64,000 nt of DNA from an uncultured Rikenellaceae bacterium (GTDB taxonomy: Bacteria; Bacteroidota; Bacteroidia; Bacteroidales; Rikenellaceae), in NCBI GenBank assembly GCA_910577285.1, contig CAJTLO010000006.1, forward strand, positions 67,574-131,573. The letters are read 5' to 3'. How positions within the stretch are numbered: the first letter of the stretch is position 1; every line of letters starts with the position of its first letter. Shown in pieces: positions 34,486-42,853 of the stretch. Under the pieces are notes generated by a model that was not told the origin of the DNA, ran no database searches, and worked only from the letters and a program-made list of their open reading frames with translations. A program made the translations under genes and the position numbers.

Positions 34486-34839
34486 TTACTCTGCCGTTTC
34501 GGCAGCAGCCTCTTCGGCAACCGGTGCTACGGGAGCGACCGTGTTGGGAAGTGCGATCTCCCTTTCGGTAGTTACCTGTTCGAGTACTTTGTCGCCGGCA
34601 CCCAGTGCGCTCCTCCGGTGCGAGGACATGGCGATGGAGGCGAGCAGGCTCAGCACTACGATGGCGATGGCGAGTGTCCAGGTCGAACGTTCGAGGAAGT
34701 CGGCCGTCTGACGGACGCCCATCACCTGATTGGATGCACCGAAGTTGGCGGCCATACCGCCTTTGGGGTTTTGTGCAAGTACGGCGAGCACCAGGAGGAT
34801 GCTCGCGATTATAATCAGTACGATTAAAAAGATGTACAT
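34486..34839 (-). CDS. secG: Preprotein translocase subunit SecG
   Basis: A 117-residue protein with two membrane helices (residues 3-22 and about 53-72) joined by the SecG loop NPKGGMAANFGASNQVMGVRQTADFLERSTW, which is diagnostic. The C-terminal tail of about 40 residues is Ala/Glu-rich. SecG assists SecYEG in protein export at the inner membrane. It is the last gene of a four-gene envelope operon (sigma-54 activator, lptE, TPR-like, secG), 25 bases after its neighbour. Confidence 0.93.
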   Translation of the reverse strand: MYIFLIVLIIIASILLVLAVLAQNPKGGMAANFGASNQVMGVRQTADFLERSTWTLAIAIVVLSLLASIAMSSHRRSALGAGDKVLEQVTTEREIALPNTVAPVAPVAEEAAAETAE

Positions 34840-34864
34840 TGTGGAGTTATTGTTTTAGTTATTC

Positions 34865-35371
34865 TTATTTTTCGTTCTTCCGGCAGTCGCTCCCGGCAGG
34901 TTCCTTGGCCGAGGCCATTGCAATAATCTCGGCAAAATAAACACTTTTTTCCGGATTTAACAAACTTAATCTTCTATATATTTCGATTGCCGGACCCGTC
35001 ATTCCCTGTGCCAGGTAGATGGCGGCCAACTCCTCCGTCAGCAGGTCGTCGGAGGGAAGCCCGTCGGTCTGCGGGTCGGGAAGTTCTTCGGGGGTGTGTG
35101 CGTTCGCCGTGATTCGGTGTTCGCCCGAGCGCATGAATTCGTCGATGATGTCGAATGTGTCGTCCTGTACGGGAGGCGGAGCGGGAAGTTCCGCCTCATT
35201 CTCCCGGCAGACGGGACGTACGATCGTCGGACGGTAGCGCGACAGGATAGCCAAGCGTGCGGGCAGCGGTTGGTCGGCCCGATGAAGCTCCAGCAGCGGT
35301 ATGTCGAACCACGGGAACCAGTTCAGCAATTCCCGTGCATCATGCGGTGCGGTGTTTGTGGGTGAGGTCAT
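34865..35371 (-). CDS. TPR-like protein of the lptE-secG cluster
   Basis: A 168-residue cytoplasmic protein without a signal peptide. The N-terminus is Pro-rich and unfamiliar (LLNWFPWFDIPLLELHRADQPLPARLAI); the C-terminal 50 residues (LTEELAAIYLAQGMTGPAIEIYRRLSLLNPEKSVYFAEII) look like one and a half TPR helices. Proteins of this kind lie between lptE and secG in many Bacteroidetes (from memory). Its role is unknown, though the context points to the envelope. It starts 20 bases after lptE stops. Confidence 0.75.
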   Translation of the reverse strand: MTSPTNTAPHDARELLNWFPWFDIPLLELHRADQPLPARLAILSRYRPTIVRPVCRENEAELPAPPPVQDDTFDIIDEFMRSGEHRITANAHTPEELPDPQTDGLPSDDLLTEELAAIYLAQGMTGPAIEIYRRLSLLNPEKSVYFAEIIAMASAKEPAGSDCRKNEK

Positions 35372-35391
35372 GTATGTGCTCCGTTACGGGT

Positions 35392-35904
35392 TTACCAGTT
35401 GGCTACCGCCGCGTTGAAGATGTCGTCCACCAGTTGCGACACCAGTTCGGGAATCAGTGCGCCCTCCACCGAAGAGAGGTCGCTCGAGGAGGGGTACTGC
35501 TGGAACGCCGAGAACGACTTGTTGAAATCGAAGGTGGGGTCGATCCGGTTCGTGAATTTCACTTTGACGGTAATCGTCAGACGGTTTTCGGCGGCCACGT
35601 CGTTGCTGGTCACCGCAACGGGTTGTACCGAGTAGTTCGTGATCTCCCCTTCGAAGGCGAGGTCGCCGTTTTCGGGTACGAGTTCCAGTTTCGTTTGGTT
35701 GGTGAAACGTGTCTGTAGTTCGTCGGTAAGCGTTGCGCTCAGCGTGGGCGATACGAGCGTGGCATTGTTGGGGAAGTAGGGGATGCTCACGGTCTTGGCA
35801 TTGGCCGGGATGGAGGCTCCGGAGAGGGAGTAGGTGACTTTGCATCCGACCAGGACCCCTGCGGCCAGGCTGGCGATTGCGATTGCGAAACGTTTAATAT
35901 TCAT
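35392..35904 (-). CDS. lptE: LptE-like LPS-assembly lipoprotein
   Basis: A 170-residue lipoprotein: signal MNIKRFAIAIASLAAGVLVG with lipobox Cys21, then an LptE-type fold (SLSGASIPANAKTVSIPYFPNNA; TDELQTRFTNQTKLELV; FEGEITNYSVQPVAV). LptE plugs the LptD barrel that inserts LPS into the outer membrane. The start at 35904 overlaps the end of the upstream activator gene by 11 bases, which suggests translational coupling. It is second in the operon that ends with secG. Confidence 0.88.
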   Translation of the reverse strand: MNIKRFAIAIASLAAGVLVGCKVTYSLSGASIPANAKTVSIPYFPNNATLVSPTLSATLTDELQTRFTNQTKLELVPENGDLAFEGEITNYSVQPVAVTSNDVAAENRLTITVKVKFTNRIDPTFDFNKSFSAFQQYPSSSDLSSVEGALIPELVSQLVDDIFNAAVANW

Positions 35905-37105
35905 TGATACCCAGTTCTTTGATTTTCCTGTATAACGTGCGTTCCGAGATGAAGAGCTCCTTGGCGGCCTCTTTCCGGCGCCCGTTGTGCTTGCGCAGGG
36001 CCTTGACGATGGCATTGCGGAGGACCTCCTCTTTGGTCAGTTCCCTTTCCGGTTCGGTCACCTCTTCGCTTTCGGCGTATCCCGGTGCCGGAACCTGCTC
36101 CTGCGGGGCGGGAATCACGTGGGCGGCCTGCAGGAAGCCCGCGATCCGTTCGGCCTGTTCGGGCGTGCTGCGGCCCGCGAGAATCTCGTGCAGCATGCTT
36201 TTGATCTCGGATATTTCGGACCGCATGTCGAACAGCATCTTGTACAGCAGCTCCCGCTCGAAATCGCCCGAGGCATGAGGTTGGGAGCCGTTTCCCACCA
36301 GCACCGGAACGGTGGTCTGGCTGCCGTCTTCGGGGAGGTAGCGTCTCAGTACCTCGGCGGTGATCGTCCGGGACTCTTCGATGGCGGAGATCTGCTCGGC
36401 CACGTTTTTGAGTTGGCGGATGTTTCCCCTCCAGTAGTAATCCTCGAGCATCGCCCTTGCCTGTGCGTCGAGCGTGATCGGAGGCATGCGGTACTGGATG
36501 GCGACGTCGGCGGCGAATTTCCGGAAGAGGGTGTAGATGTCCTCTTTACGCTGCCGCAGGGCCGGCACATAGATGGGAACCGTGTTGAGACGGTAGTAGA
36601 GGTCTTCGCGGAACCGTCCCTCCCGGATGGCCGCCTGCAGGTTGATGTTGGTGGCCGCCACGACGCGGACGTTGGTTTTCTGGGTTTTCGACGAACCCAC
36701 GCGGATGAACTCTCCCGTTTGCAGCACGCGCAGCAGGCGCACCTGCGTGGAGTGGGGAAGCTCGGCTACCTCGTCGAGAAAGATCGTTCCGCCGTCGGCC
36801 TCCTCGAAGTAGCCTTTGCGGGCTTCGGTAGCCCCGGTGAACGACCCTTTTTCGTGCCCGAAAAGTTCCGAGTCGATCGTGCCTTCGGGGATGGCGCCGC
36901 AGTTCACGGCGATGTATTTGTGGTGTTTGCGGGCGCTGTAGGCGTGGATGATCTGCGGAAAGAACTCCTTGCCCACGCCGCTCTCCCCGGTCACGAGTAC
37001 CGAGAGATCGGTCGGCGCCACGCGCAGCGCTATTTCGAGCGCTCGGTCCATGGCGTCGCTGTTGCCTATGATGCCGAAACGCTGTTTGACTGCTAAAAGG
37101 TCCAT
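35894..37105 (-). CDS. Sigma-54-dependent activator lacking a receiver domain
   Basis: A 403-residue bacterial enhancer-binding protein. Residues 5-245 form the AAA+ domain: Walker A GESGVGKE (40-47), the sigma-54 contact loop GSFTGA (87-92, with Ser for the usual Ala), Walker B TIFLDE (107-112) and the Arg-finger region. A linker of about 110 residues follows, then a Fis-type helix-turn-helix at the very C-terminus (RKEAAKELFISERTLYRKIKEL). There is no N-terminal receiver, GAF or PAS domain, so control must come by another route. First gene of the lptE-secG operon; 11-base overlap with lptE. Confidence 0.9.
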   Translation of the reverse strand: MDLLAVKQRFGIIGNSDAMDRALEIALRVAPTDLSVLVTGESGVGKEFFPQIIHAYSARKHHKYIAVNCGAIPEGTIDSELFGHEKGSFTGATEARKGYFEEADGGTIFLDEVAELPHSTQVRLLRVLQTGEFIRVGSSKTQKTNVRVVAATNINLQAAIREGRFREDLYYRLNTVPIYVPALRQRKEDIYTLFRKFAADVAIQYRMPPITLDAQARAMLEDYYWRGNIRQLKNVAEQISAIEESRTITAEVLRRYLPEDGSQTTVPVLVGNGSQPHASGDFERELLYKMLFDMRSEISEIKSMLHEILAGRSTPEQAERIAGFLQAAHVIPAPQEQVPAPGYAESEEVTEPERELTKEEVLRNAIVKALRKHNGRRKEAAKELFISERTLYRKIKELGINEY

Positions 37106-37274
37106 GTTTGTTTCTCTATAATGTATGCTGTCGTGTTCGTTGCTCCGCGGCGGAGCAACTTCCGTCCGGCGGAGCGACATCCCGCAACGGAAATCTCCGT
37201 ATCGCATCTGCGTGCGGACCCCTGCCGCCGCTTTCGGCCCGCACGATCCGTCGGACGAAAGAGGGCGGATCGTG

Positions 37275-38267
37275 TTATTCTTCCGTGACGGGTGCCTGCG
37301 GGGCAGGGTCCGCCATGTCGATCACGATGCCTCCCTTCACGGCGTCGATGTCGCGTTTGACGTAGTAGCCGTACAGGAGTACCCCGATCGTGATGACGAG
37401 GGCGATGATCGCGATAACGAGTACCGTATCCGGCCGCTTTTTCGGTTTCCCCGGCCGTCTGATATGGATGCTGGGGGTGAATGCCGTATCGGTATCGTCC
37501 GTCGGTGTTGCGGAGGGGGCGCCGGCGGGCGTCGAGGGAGCGGTGGCCGCCGGTGCGGGCGCATCGTCGTCGGGACGTGCGGCCGGGATCGACGCCTGTT
37601 CGGTTGCAGTCGCCGGGCGGGAGAGGGGTTCGTCGTCCTCTTCTTCTTCCCGTTTGCCGTAAAGGGCGCTGCGCAGGCGGCTTTTGCCGTGGCGTGCGGC
37701 CAGGGGGGCGGCGCTCTCCGCGGGGCATGCTGCCTGTGGGTGGAGCGGCTCTTCTTCCCGGTCGGTAACGGATTCCGCAGTAGAGGCTTGCAAGCACTCC
37801 TGCGGCGTTTGGGGCTGTACCGGCTCCTGCGGGGCGGCGGAGGTGGGCGGGACGGGCGTGGCGACACATTCCGGTGTCACGTCCGCGGGGAGCGACGGGT
37901 CGCTCTTCTCCTGCGGCGGTAGTTGCGTCGTATCGGATGGGGTCGGAACGTCGTGCGTCGGATTTTCCACTACGTATCTGCCTGCAGCCGTCCGGAGGAG
38001 GAGACCGACTCCTTCGACCGCGACGCGGCCGTTCTGCGAAAGTTCCTGCCGCAGGGTCGCTCCGTAGCTCTCTACCAGCTGACGGGCCGTATCGGACGGA
38101 ATGTTCTCCAGTTCTGCTACTTTGGCTACCAGTTGTCCGTCGTCGGTGCGGAGCATCTCCGTGAAGATCAGTTCGCCGGAATCCCGCGAGAGGAGGGTGC
38201 CGCAGCCGGGGACGATCACCCGGCGCGAACCGCCGTTCAATATCTCTTTGATTGCCTTTCCGACCAT
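37275..38267 (-). CDS. HU-CCDC81-domain membrane protein
   Basis: A 330-residue protein. Residues 3-100 look like the bacterial HU-CCDC81 pair of small domains (IKEILNGGSRRVIVPGCGTLL; LVESYGATLRQELSQNGRVAVEGVGLLL). A long Pro/Ala/Thr/Glu-rich, presumably disordered region covers 105-275, followed by one membrane helix (about 280-303) and a short C-terminal tail. Relatives often end in a SPOR domain that binds septal peptidoglycan; none is present here. Function unknown; a link between the cell wall and cytoplasm has been proposed for the family. It has its own promoter. Confidence 0.75.
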   Translation of the reverse strand: MVGKAIKEILNGGSRRVIVPGCGTLLSRDSGELIFTEMLRTDDGQLVAKVAELENIPSDTARQLVESYGATLRQELSQNGRVAVEGVGLLLRTAAGRYVVENPTHDVPTPSDTTQLPPQEKSDPSLPADVTPECVATPVPPTSAAPQEPVQPQTPQECLQASTAESVTDREEEPLHPQAACPAESAAPLAARHGKSRLRSALYGKREEEEDDEPLSRPATATEQASIPAARPDDDAPAPAATAPSTPAGAPSATPTDDTDTAFTPSIHIRRPGKPKKRPDTVLVIAIIALVITIGVLLYGYYVKRDIDAVKGGIVIDMADPAPQAPVTEE

Positions 38268-38289
38268 ATTTTCGTTGAAATGATTTGCC

Positions 38290-38297
38290 CAAAATTA
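38290..38297 (-). promoter_or_regulatory. -7 box of the HU-CCDC81 gene
   Basis: Minus-strand TAATTTTG (plus-strand caaaatta), 22 bases before the start codon. No -33 match. Confidence 0.55.
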
Positions 38298-38489
38298 GGG
38301 CTTTTTCACGGAAATGCAGTGTGCATTGGGGTAAAAACGAGATTATGCGGCGAAATAGTTGATAAATCGAAAAAGAATCGTTTGCTTTGTATTCCTTATT
38401 GCGTGCAATCCGGGTGAGCTACTTCGGTCCGAAACGGAGGAAGTAGACGAGACGGATTGTCGGATTTACCGGTAATAATCTGCGTTGAG

Positions 38490-39881
38490 ATGAAAAACAA
38501 GTACATCGACCTTATCGAACAGACGTTCGAGTTTCCTCAGGATGAGTTCACCGTAGAGGACAACGAACTCTATTTTCACGGCGTGCCGCTGATGGACATT
38601 ATCAAGCAGTACGGAACGCCGCTGAAGATCTCCTATCTGCCCAAGATATCGCAGCAGATCAACCGTGCCAAGCGCATGTTCAACGTGGCGATGGCCAAGG
38701 TCGATTACAAGGGTTCCTACAACTACTGCTACTGTACGAAGAGTTCGCACTTCTCGTTCGTACTGGAAGAGGCGCTGAAGAACGAGATCAATCTCGAAAC
38801 CTCGTCGGCATACGACATCCACATCATCAATGCGCTCTACGAGAGCGGCCTCATCAACAAGGACATCTACATCGTTTGCAACGGCTTCAAACGGCCGCAG
38901 TATGTGGAGAACATCGCCAACCTGATCAACAGCGGTTTTACCAATACCATTCCGGTGATCGACAACAAGCAGGAGTTGGATTTGCTGGACATCATCGAGA
39001 AACCCTGCCAGATAGGCATCCGCATCGCATCGGAGGAGGAGCCCAAGTTCGATTTTTACACCTCGCGTCTGGGAATACGCTACAACGACATCATACCTTA
39101 TTATAAGGAGCGGATCAAGAACAACAAGAAGGTGAAGCTCAAGATGCTTCATTTCTTCATCAACACCGGTATCAAGGATACGGCCTACTATTGGAACGAG
39201 CTGCACAAGTGCATTCAGGTCTATTGCGAGCTGAAGAAGCTGGCGCCGGAGCTCGATTCGCTGAACATCGGCGGCGGCTTCCCCATCAAGAATTCGCTCG
39301 CTTTCGACTACGATTACGAATATATGACCGAGGAGATCGTGGCGCAGATCAAGAACGTTTGCAATGCCAACGATGTGGAGGAGCCAAATATCTTCACCGA
39401 GTTCGGTTCGTTCACGGTAGGCGAAAGCGGTGCGGCGCTTTTCTCCATCATCAACCAGAAGCAGCAGAACGATCGCGAGAGCTGGTATATGATCGACAGT
39501 TCTTTCATGACGACGCTCCCCGATATATGGGGCATCAACCAGCGCTATCCGTTGCTGGCCATCAACAATTGGGACAAGGAGTATCAGCGGGTCTTCCTGG
39601 GCGGTCTGTCGTGCGACAGCGAGGATTATTACAGTGGCGAGGCCCATTCCAATGCGGTGTTCCTCCCGAAACTCACCCCGGGCGAAACGCAGTATATCGG
39701 CTTCTTCCATACGGGTGCCTACCAGGAGTCGCTGGGCGGCTTCGGAGGGATTCAGCACTGCCTGATTCCGGCGCCGAAACATATCGTCATCGATCGCGAC
39801 AAGAGCGACAACGAATACTATACGCGTCTTTTCGCCAAGGAGCAGAGTTACCGTTCCATGATGAGAATCCTGGGGTATTGA
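38490..39881 (+). CDS. speA: Arginine decarboxylase, fold-type III PLP enzyme
   Basis: A 463-residue alanine-racemase-fold decarboxylase of the short Bacteroidetes type. The PLP lysine is in YCYCTKSSHFSFV (about residue 79), the glycine-rich phosphate loop is LNIGGGFPIKNS, and the C-terminal partner residues are in LSCDSEDYYSG. The family makes agmatine from arginine, the start of spermidine synthesis. It could act on a related diamino acid, so the substrate is by resemblance. The start at 38490 removes an unconserved 11-residue extension. A small hairpin (ctacttc/gaagtag near 38419-38445) lies in the leader. Confidence 0.82.
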   Translation: MKNKYIDLIEQTFEFPQDEFTVEDNELYFHGVPLMDIIKQYGTPLKISYLPKISQQINRAKRMFNVAMAKVDYKGSYNYCYCTKSSHFSFVLEEALKNEINLETSSAYDIHIINALYESGLINKDIYIVCNGFKRPQYVENIANLINSGFTNTIPVIDNKQELDLLDIIEKPCQIGIRIASEEEPKFDFYTSRLGIRYNDIIPYYKERIKNNKKVKLKMLHFFINTGIKDTAYYWNELHKCIQVYCELKKLAPELDSLNIGGGFPIKNSLAFDYDYEYMTEEIVAQIKNVCNANDVEEPNIFTEFGSFTVGESGAALFSIINQKQQNDRESWYMIDSSFMTTLPDIWGINQRYPLLAINNWDKEYQRVFLGGLSCDSEDYYSGEAHSNAVFLPKLTPGETQYIGFFHTGAYQESLGGFGGIQHCLIPAPKHIVIDRDKSDNEYYTRLFAKEQSYRSMMRILGY

Positions 39882-39913
39882 CCTGCGGCCGGTATTTCGC
39901 CGGACTGACCTGC

Positions 39914-39949
39914 GGCTGCCGGGAACGAAAGTTCCCGGCAGCCTTTTTT
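39914..39949 (+). terminator. Terminator of speA
   Basis: A 13-bp perfect stem (39914-39926 with 39931-39943), loop gaaa, then six T. Confidence 0.93.
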
Positions 39950-40199
39950 GTATGCAGGGTGGCGGCCGCAGATCGGGGGCGGGGGCTGCGGTGCCGGAAG
40001 GGCGGATGCGAGCGAACGATGGGAGAGCTCCACGCGGTGCCGCTCCGAGTCGGACACCGCATTGTGTATATCCGGAGATGCGGGCGAAAGCGTAATAATA
40101 CCGAATGTGTTTTTGGGGTCTTTGATAATTCTAAAATAAACATAAGTAGTGTTTAAAATAAAATTAGTTATAAAAATGGCTTTTGAAAAATAAAAATAA
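39950..40199. other. Spacer between speA and lysC
   Basis: The first 150 bases are GC-rich without a gene; from about 40110 the sequence becomes very A/T-rich up to the lysC promoter. No leader-peptide or T-box or lysine-riboswitch pattern was recognised. Confidence 0.5.
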
Positions 40200-40207
40200 T
40201 ATATTTG
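40200..40207 (+). promoter_or_regulatory. -7 box of lysC-lysA
   Basis: TATATTTG, exact consensus, 17 bases before the ATG at 40225. The leader would be about 11 nt (or about 29 nt if the ATG at 40243 is used). Confidence 0.7.
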
Positions 40208-40224
40208 TGGCGTAAGTTGTATTG

Positions 40225-41559
40225 ATGGATAAAAAATCGGGAATGATGAAGGTTTTGAAATTCGGCGGGACTTCGGTGGGCAGCGCTGCCCACATGAGGC
40301 GGGTGGCAGATATTCTTGTACGCGAAGGAGCTGGAGTCGTGGTGCTTTCGGCCATGTCCGGTACGACGGACGCTTTGCAGCGGATCGCTTCGTTCGCTTC
40401 GGCGGGCGGTTGCGACCGGGAGGTGGCGTTGCTGTTGGCCGGACTGAAGCGCAAATACATGCGGTGCGTCGAAGAGTTGCTCGTTGGCCGGCGTGAGGAG
40501 GCCTCCCGGGCGGTGGAATGCGCACTGGCCCGGGTGGCTTCGCAGGCTGCCTCCTATGCGGGGGAGGTGTCGCAACGGGTGATCATCGCACAGGGCGAGC
40601 TGCTGACCACCGCTCTCTTCACCCTGTATCTGCGGGAGCGGGGATGCCGGGCCGAACTGCTGCATGCGCCCGCCTTCGTGCATGGCGGGGAGGAGGCCCG
40701 TGTGGATGCCGTCCGGCTCCGTAGCCTGGCGGAGGTCGTGGCCGACGGGGGCTATGCGGTCACCCAGGGATTCATTTGCAGCGGTCCGGACGGGATGATC
40801 GACAACCTCGGCCGTGGAGGAAGCGACTACAGCGCCGCGTTGATAGGGGCGGCGCTCGGGGCCGACGAAGTACAGATATGGACCGACATAGACGGCATGC
40901 ACAACAACGATCCCCGCTACGTGGAGGGAACCTTTCCCATTCGTCGGATGCACTTCGACGAGGCGGCCGAACTGGCCTACTTCGGGGCGAAGATTCTGCA
41001 TCCGTCCACCATCCAGCCATGCAGGGAGCGGGGGATTCCCGTGTTGCTGAAGAACAGCATGGCGCCCGATGCCCCCGGTACGCTCATCTCCGGCGAGGAG
41101 GTCGGTGGTCCTCGCTATCGTGCCGTGGCGGCCAAGGACGGCATCACGGTGGTGAGAATCTGCTCCGCCCGGATGCTGATGGCTTACGGTTTCCTGCGCA
41201 GGGTGTTCGAGATCTTCGAGCGGTATCGGACACCGATCGACATGATCGCCACCTCCGAAGTGGCCGTGTCGCTTACGGTGGACAGCGATTGCCGTCTGAC
41301 GGAGATCGCTGCCGAGCTGGCCTTGCTGGGGACGGTGGAGGTGGAGACGGGCAACTCCATCGTGTGCCTGGTGGGAGAGCTGGAGCATGCCCGGCAGGGG
41401 CGGGCCCGGGAGGTGATGGAGGCGGCGGGCGACGTGCCCCTGAAGATGATCTCCTACGGTGCGAGTCGCCGGAGCATCGCCTTGCTGACCGATACGCGCT
41501 ACCGGACGCGCCTGCTGCGGAACCTCAATGAAAAATTGTTTGCCGGATATGCTGAGTAG
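40225..41559 (+). CDS. lysC: Aspartate kinase
   Basis: A 444-residue aspartokinase. The N-terminal kinase domain starts MKVLKFGGTSVGSA and contains GRGGSDYSAALIGAALGADEVQIWTDIDGM; two ACT domains follow (about 310-440: TVVRICSARMLMAYGFLRRVFEIFERYRTPIDMIATSEVAVSLTV). It phosphorylates aspartate at the head of the Lys/Met/Thr/diaminopimelate pathways; the ACT pair implies feedback inhibition, probably by lysine given the neighbour. Starts at 40225 and 40243 are both possible; the latter gives the usual MMKVLKFGG. lysA begins inside its last 32 bases. Confidence 0.92.
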   Translation: MDKKSGMMKVLKFGGTSVGSAAHMRRVADILVREGAGVVVLSAMSGTTDALQRIASFASAGGCDREVALLLAGLKRKYMRCVEELLVGRREEASRAVECALARVASQAASYAGEVSQRVIIAQGELLTTALFTLYLRERGCRAELLHAPAFVHGGEEARVDAVRLRSLAEVVADGGYAVTQGFICSGPDGMIDNLGRGGSDYSAALIGAALGADEVQIWTDIDGMHNNDPRYVEGTFPIRRMHFDEAAELAYFGAKILHPSTIQPCRERGIPVLLKNSMAPDAPGTLISGEEVGGPRYRAVAAKDGITVVRICSARMLMAYGFLRRVFEIFERYRTPIDMIATSEVAVSLTVDSDCRLTEIAAELALLGTVEVETGNSIVCLVGELEHARQGRAREVMEAAGDVPLKMISYGASRRSIALLTDTRYRTRLLRNLNEKLFAGYAE

Positions 41560-42706
41560 GAGGATTGCGGAGCGGCTCCGGGGGTGTGAAACTCCCTTTT
41601 ACCTGTATGACATGGAGTTGCTGCGGCAGACGGTGGAGGCCGCTCTGGCGGCGGCCGGCCGCTACGGCTATCGGGTGCACTATGCCATGAAGGCCAACAA
41701 CGACCGTCGGATCATGGCGTACATCGCAGCGAGCGGCATGGGGGCCGATTGCGTGAGCGGGAACGAGGTGCGCCGGGCGCTCGAAACGGGCTTCGCCCCG
41801 CAAGCTATCGTCTATGCGGGTGTGGGCAAGAAGGACAGCGAGATAGCCTATGCGTTGGAGCAGGGGATATTCGCGTTCAACTGCGAGTCGAAAGGCGAGT
41901 TGGTGGTGATCGATTCCATCGCACGGGAGCTGGGCGTCGTGGCCGATGTGGCCTTGCGGATCAACCCCGACGTCGATCCCCGTACCCACAGCCACATCAC
42001 TACGGGCCTTCCGGAGAACAAGTTCGGAATCTCTCCGCAGGAACTCGGGGAGGTGGTGGAGATGTCGGGCGACCTGCACAATGTCGACATCATGGGGTTG
42101 CATTTCCACATCGGGTCCCAGATCACCGATCTGGAGGTGTTCGCCACGCTTTGCGCCAAGGTCAATGCTGCGTACGCGTGGTTTGCGGGGAAGGGGTTCC
42201 GGATTACCGACGTGAACGTGGGGGGCGGACTCGGAGTGGATTACGACACGCCCGATGCCCGTCCCATACCGGACTTCGGGGCCTATTTCGCCGTCTTCGC
42301 CGGCGGGCTCGAGCTGCCCGCGTCGGTGAGGGTGCACTTCGAACTGGGGCGTTCGCTCGTGGCGCAGTGCGGCGAACTCATCTCCCGGGTGCTCTACACC
42401 AAGGTGAACGGCAACGGACAGGATGTCGCCCTCATCGACGCGAGCATGACCGAACTGTTGCGGCCGGCGCTCTACGGTTCCCGGCATGCGATCGAGAACC
42501 TGACCGGCGCGGGAGCGGCGCGTACCTATACGATCGGCGGAACGGTGTGCGAATCGTCGGATATTTTTGCCCGGGGGCTCGCCCTGCCCGAGCTGAGGCG
42601 CGGCGATCTGCTCTCGATCAAGAGTACCGGTGCCTACGGAGCCGCTATGGCATCGCGTTACAATCTCCACGACCTGCCCCGGGCCCTCTTCAGCGACGAG
42701 TTGTGA
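41528..42706 (+). CDS. lysA: Diaminopimelate decarboxylase
   Basis: A 392-residue fold-type III PLP decarboxylase that turns meso-diaminopimelate into lysine. The PLP lysine is in HYAMKANNDRRI (about residue 55); GADCVSGNEV, LHFHIGSQI and NVGGGLGVDY form the barrel active site; the C-terminal half carries GTVCESSDIFARG, the substrate-specificity Cys-Glu-Ser motif of LysA. It overlaps lysC by 32 bases (11 if the ATG at 41549 is used), indicating translational coupling of the first and last steps of lysine synthesis. Confidence 0.93.
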   Translation: MKNCLPDMLSRRIAERLRGCETPFYLYDMELLRQTVEAALAAAGRYGYRVHYAMKANNDRRIMAYIAASGMGADCVSGNEVRRALETGFAPQAIVYAGVGKKDSEIAYALEQGIFAFNCESKGELVVIDSIARELGVVADVALRINPDVDPRTHSHITTGLPENKFGISPQELGEVVEMSGDLHNVDIMGLHFHIGSQITDLEVFATLCAKVNAAYAWFAGKGFRITDVNVGGGLGVDYDTPDARPIPDFGAYFAVFAGGLELPASVRVHFELGRSLVAQCGELISRVLYTKVNGNGQDVALIDASMTELLRPALYGSRHAIENLTGAGAARTYTIGGTVCESSDIFARGLALPELRRGDLLSIKSTGAYGAAMASRYNLHDLPRALFSDEL

Positions 42707-42720
42707 ATGCGTGTTCCGTA

Positions 42721-42766
42721 CACGTGGTGAAGGCGTCCCGTTCGGCGGGGGCGCCTTCACCGCGTG
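42721..42766 (+). terminator. Hairpin after lysA
   Basis: A 15-bp stem with one wobble pair (42721-42735 with 42752-42766) and a 16-base loop, no T-run. It separates lysA from the receptor operon. Confidence 0.5.
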
Positions 42767-42838
42767 TGACGGAAGCCCGTGGGGACGGAAATTACCGAAT
42801 AACATACTCCCTTATGCCGATTTATCCCGTAAAAATAA

Positions 42839-42846
42839 TATATTTG
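42839..42846 (+). promoter_or_regulatory. -7 box of the receptor/DUF5689 operon
   Basis: TATATTTG, exact consensus, only seven bases before the ATG at 42854. If transcription starts the usual 6-8 bases downstream, the mRNA is leaderless or nearly so. No -33 match was seen. Confidence 0.6.
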
Positions 42847-42853
42847 GGTTTGT

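Noticed and set aside
40110..40224. A lysine riboswitch or leader peptide before lysC
   Set aside because: The promoter lies 17 bases from the start, leaving no room for a structured leader.
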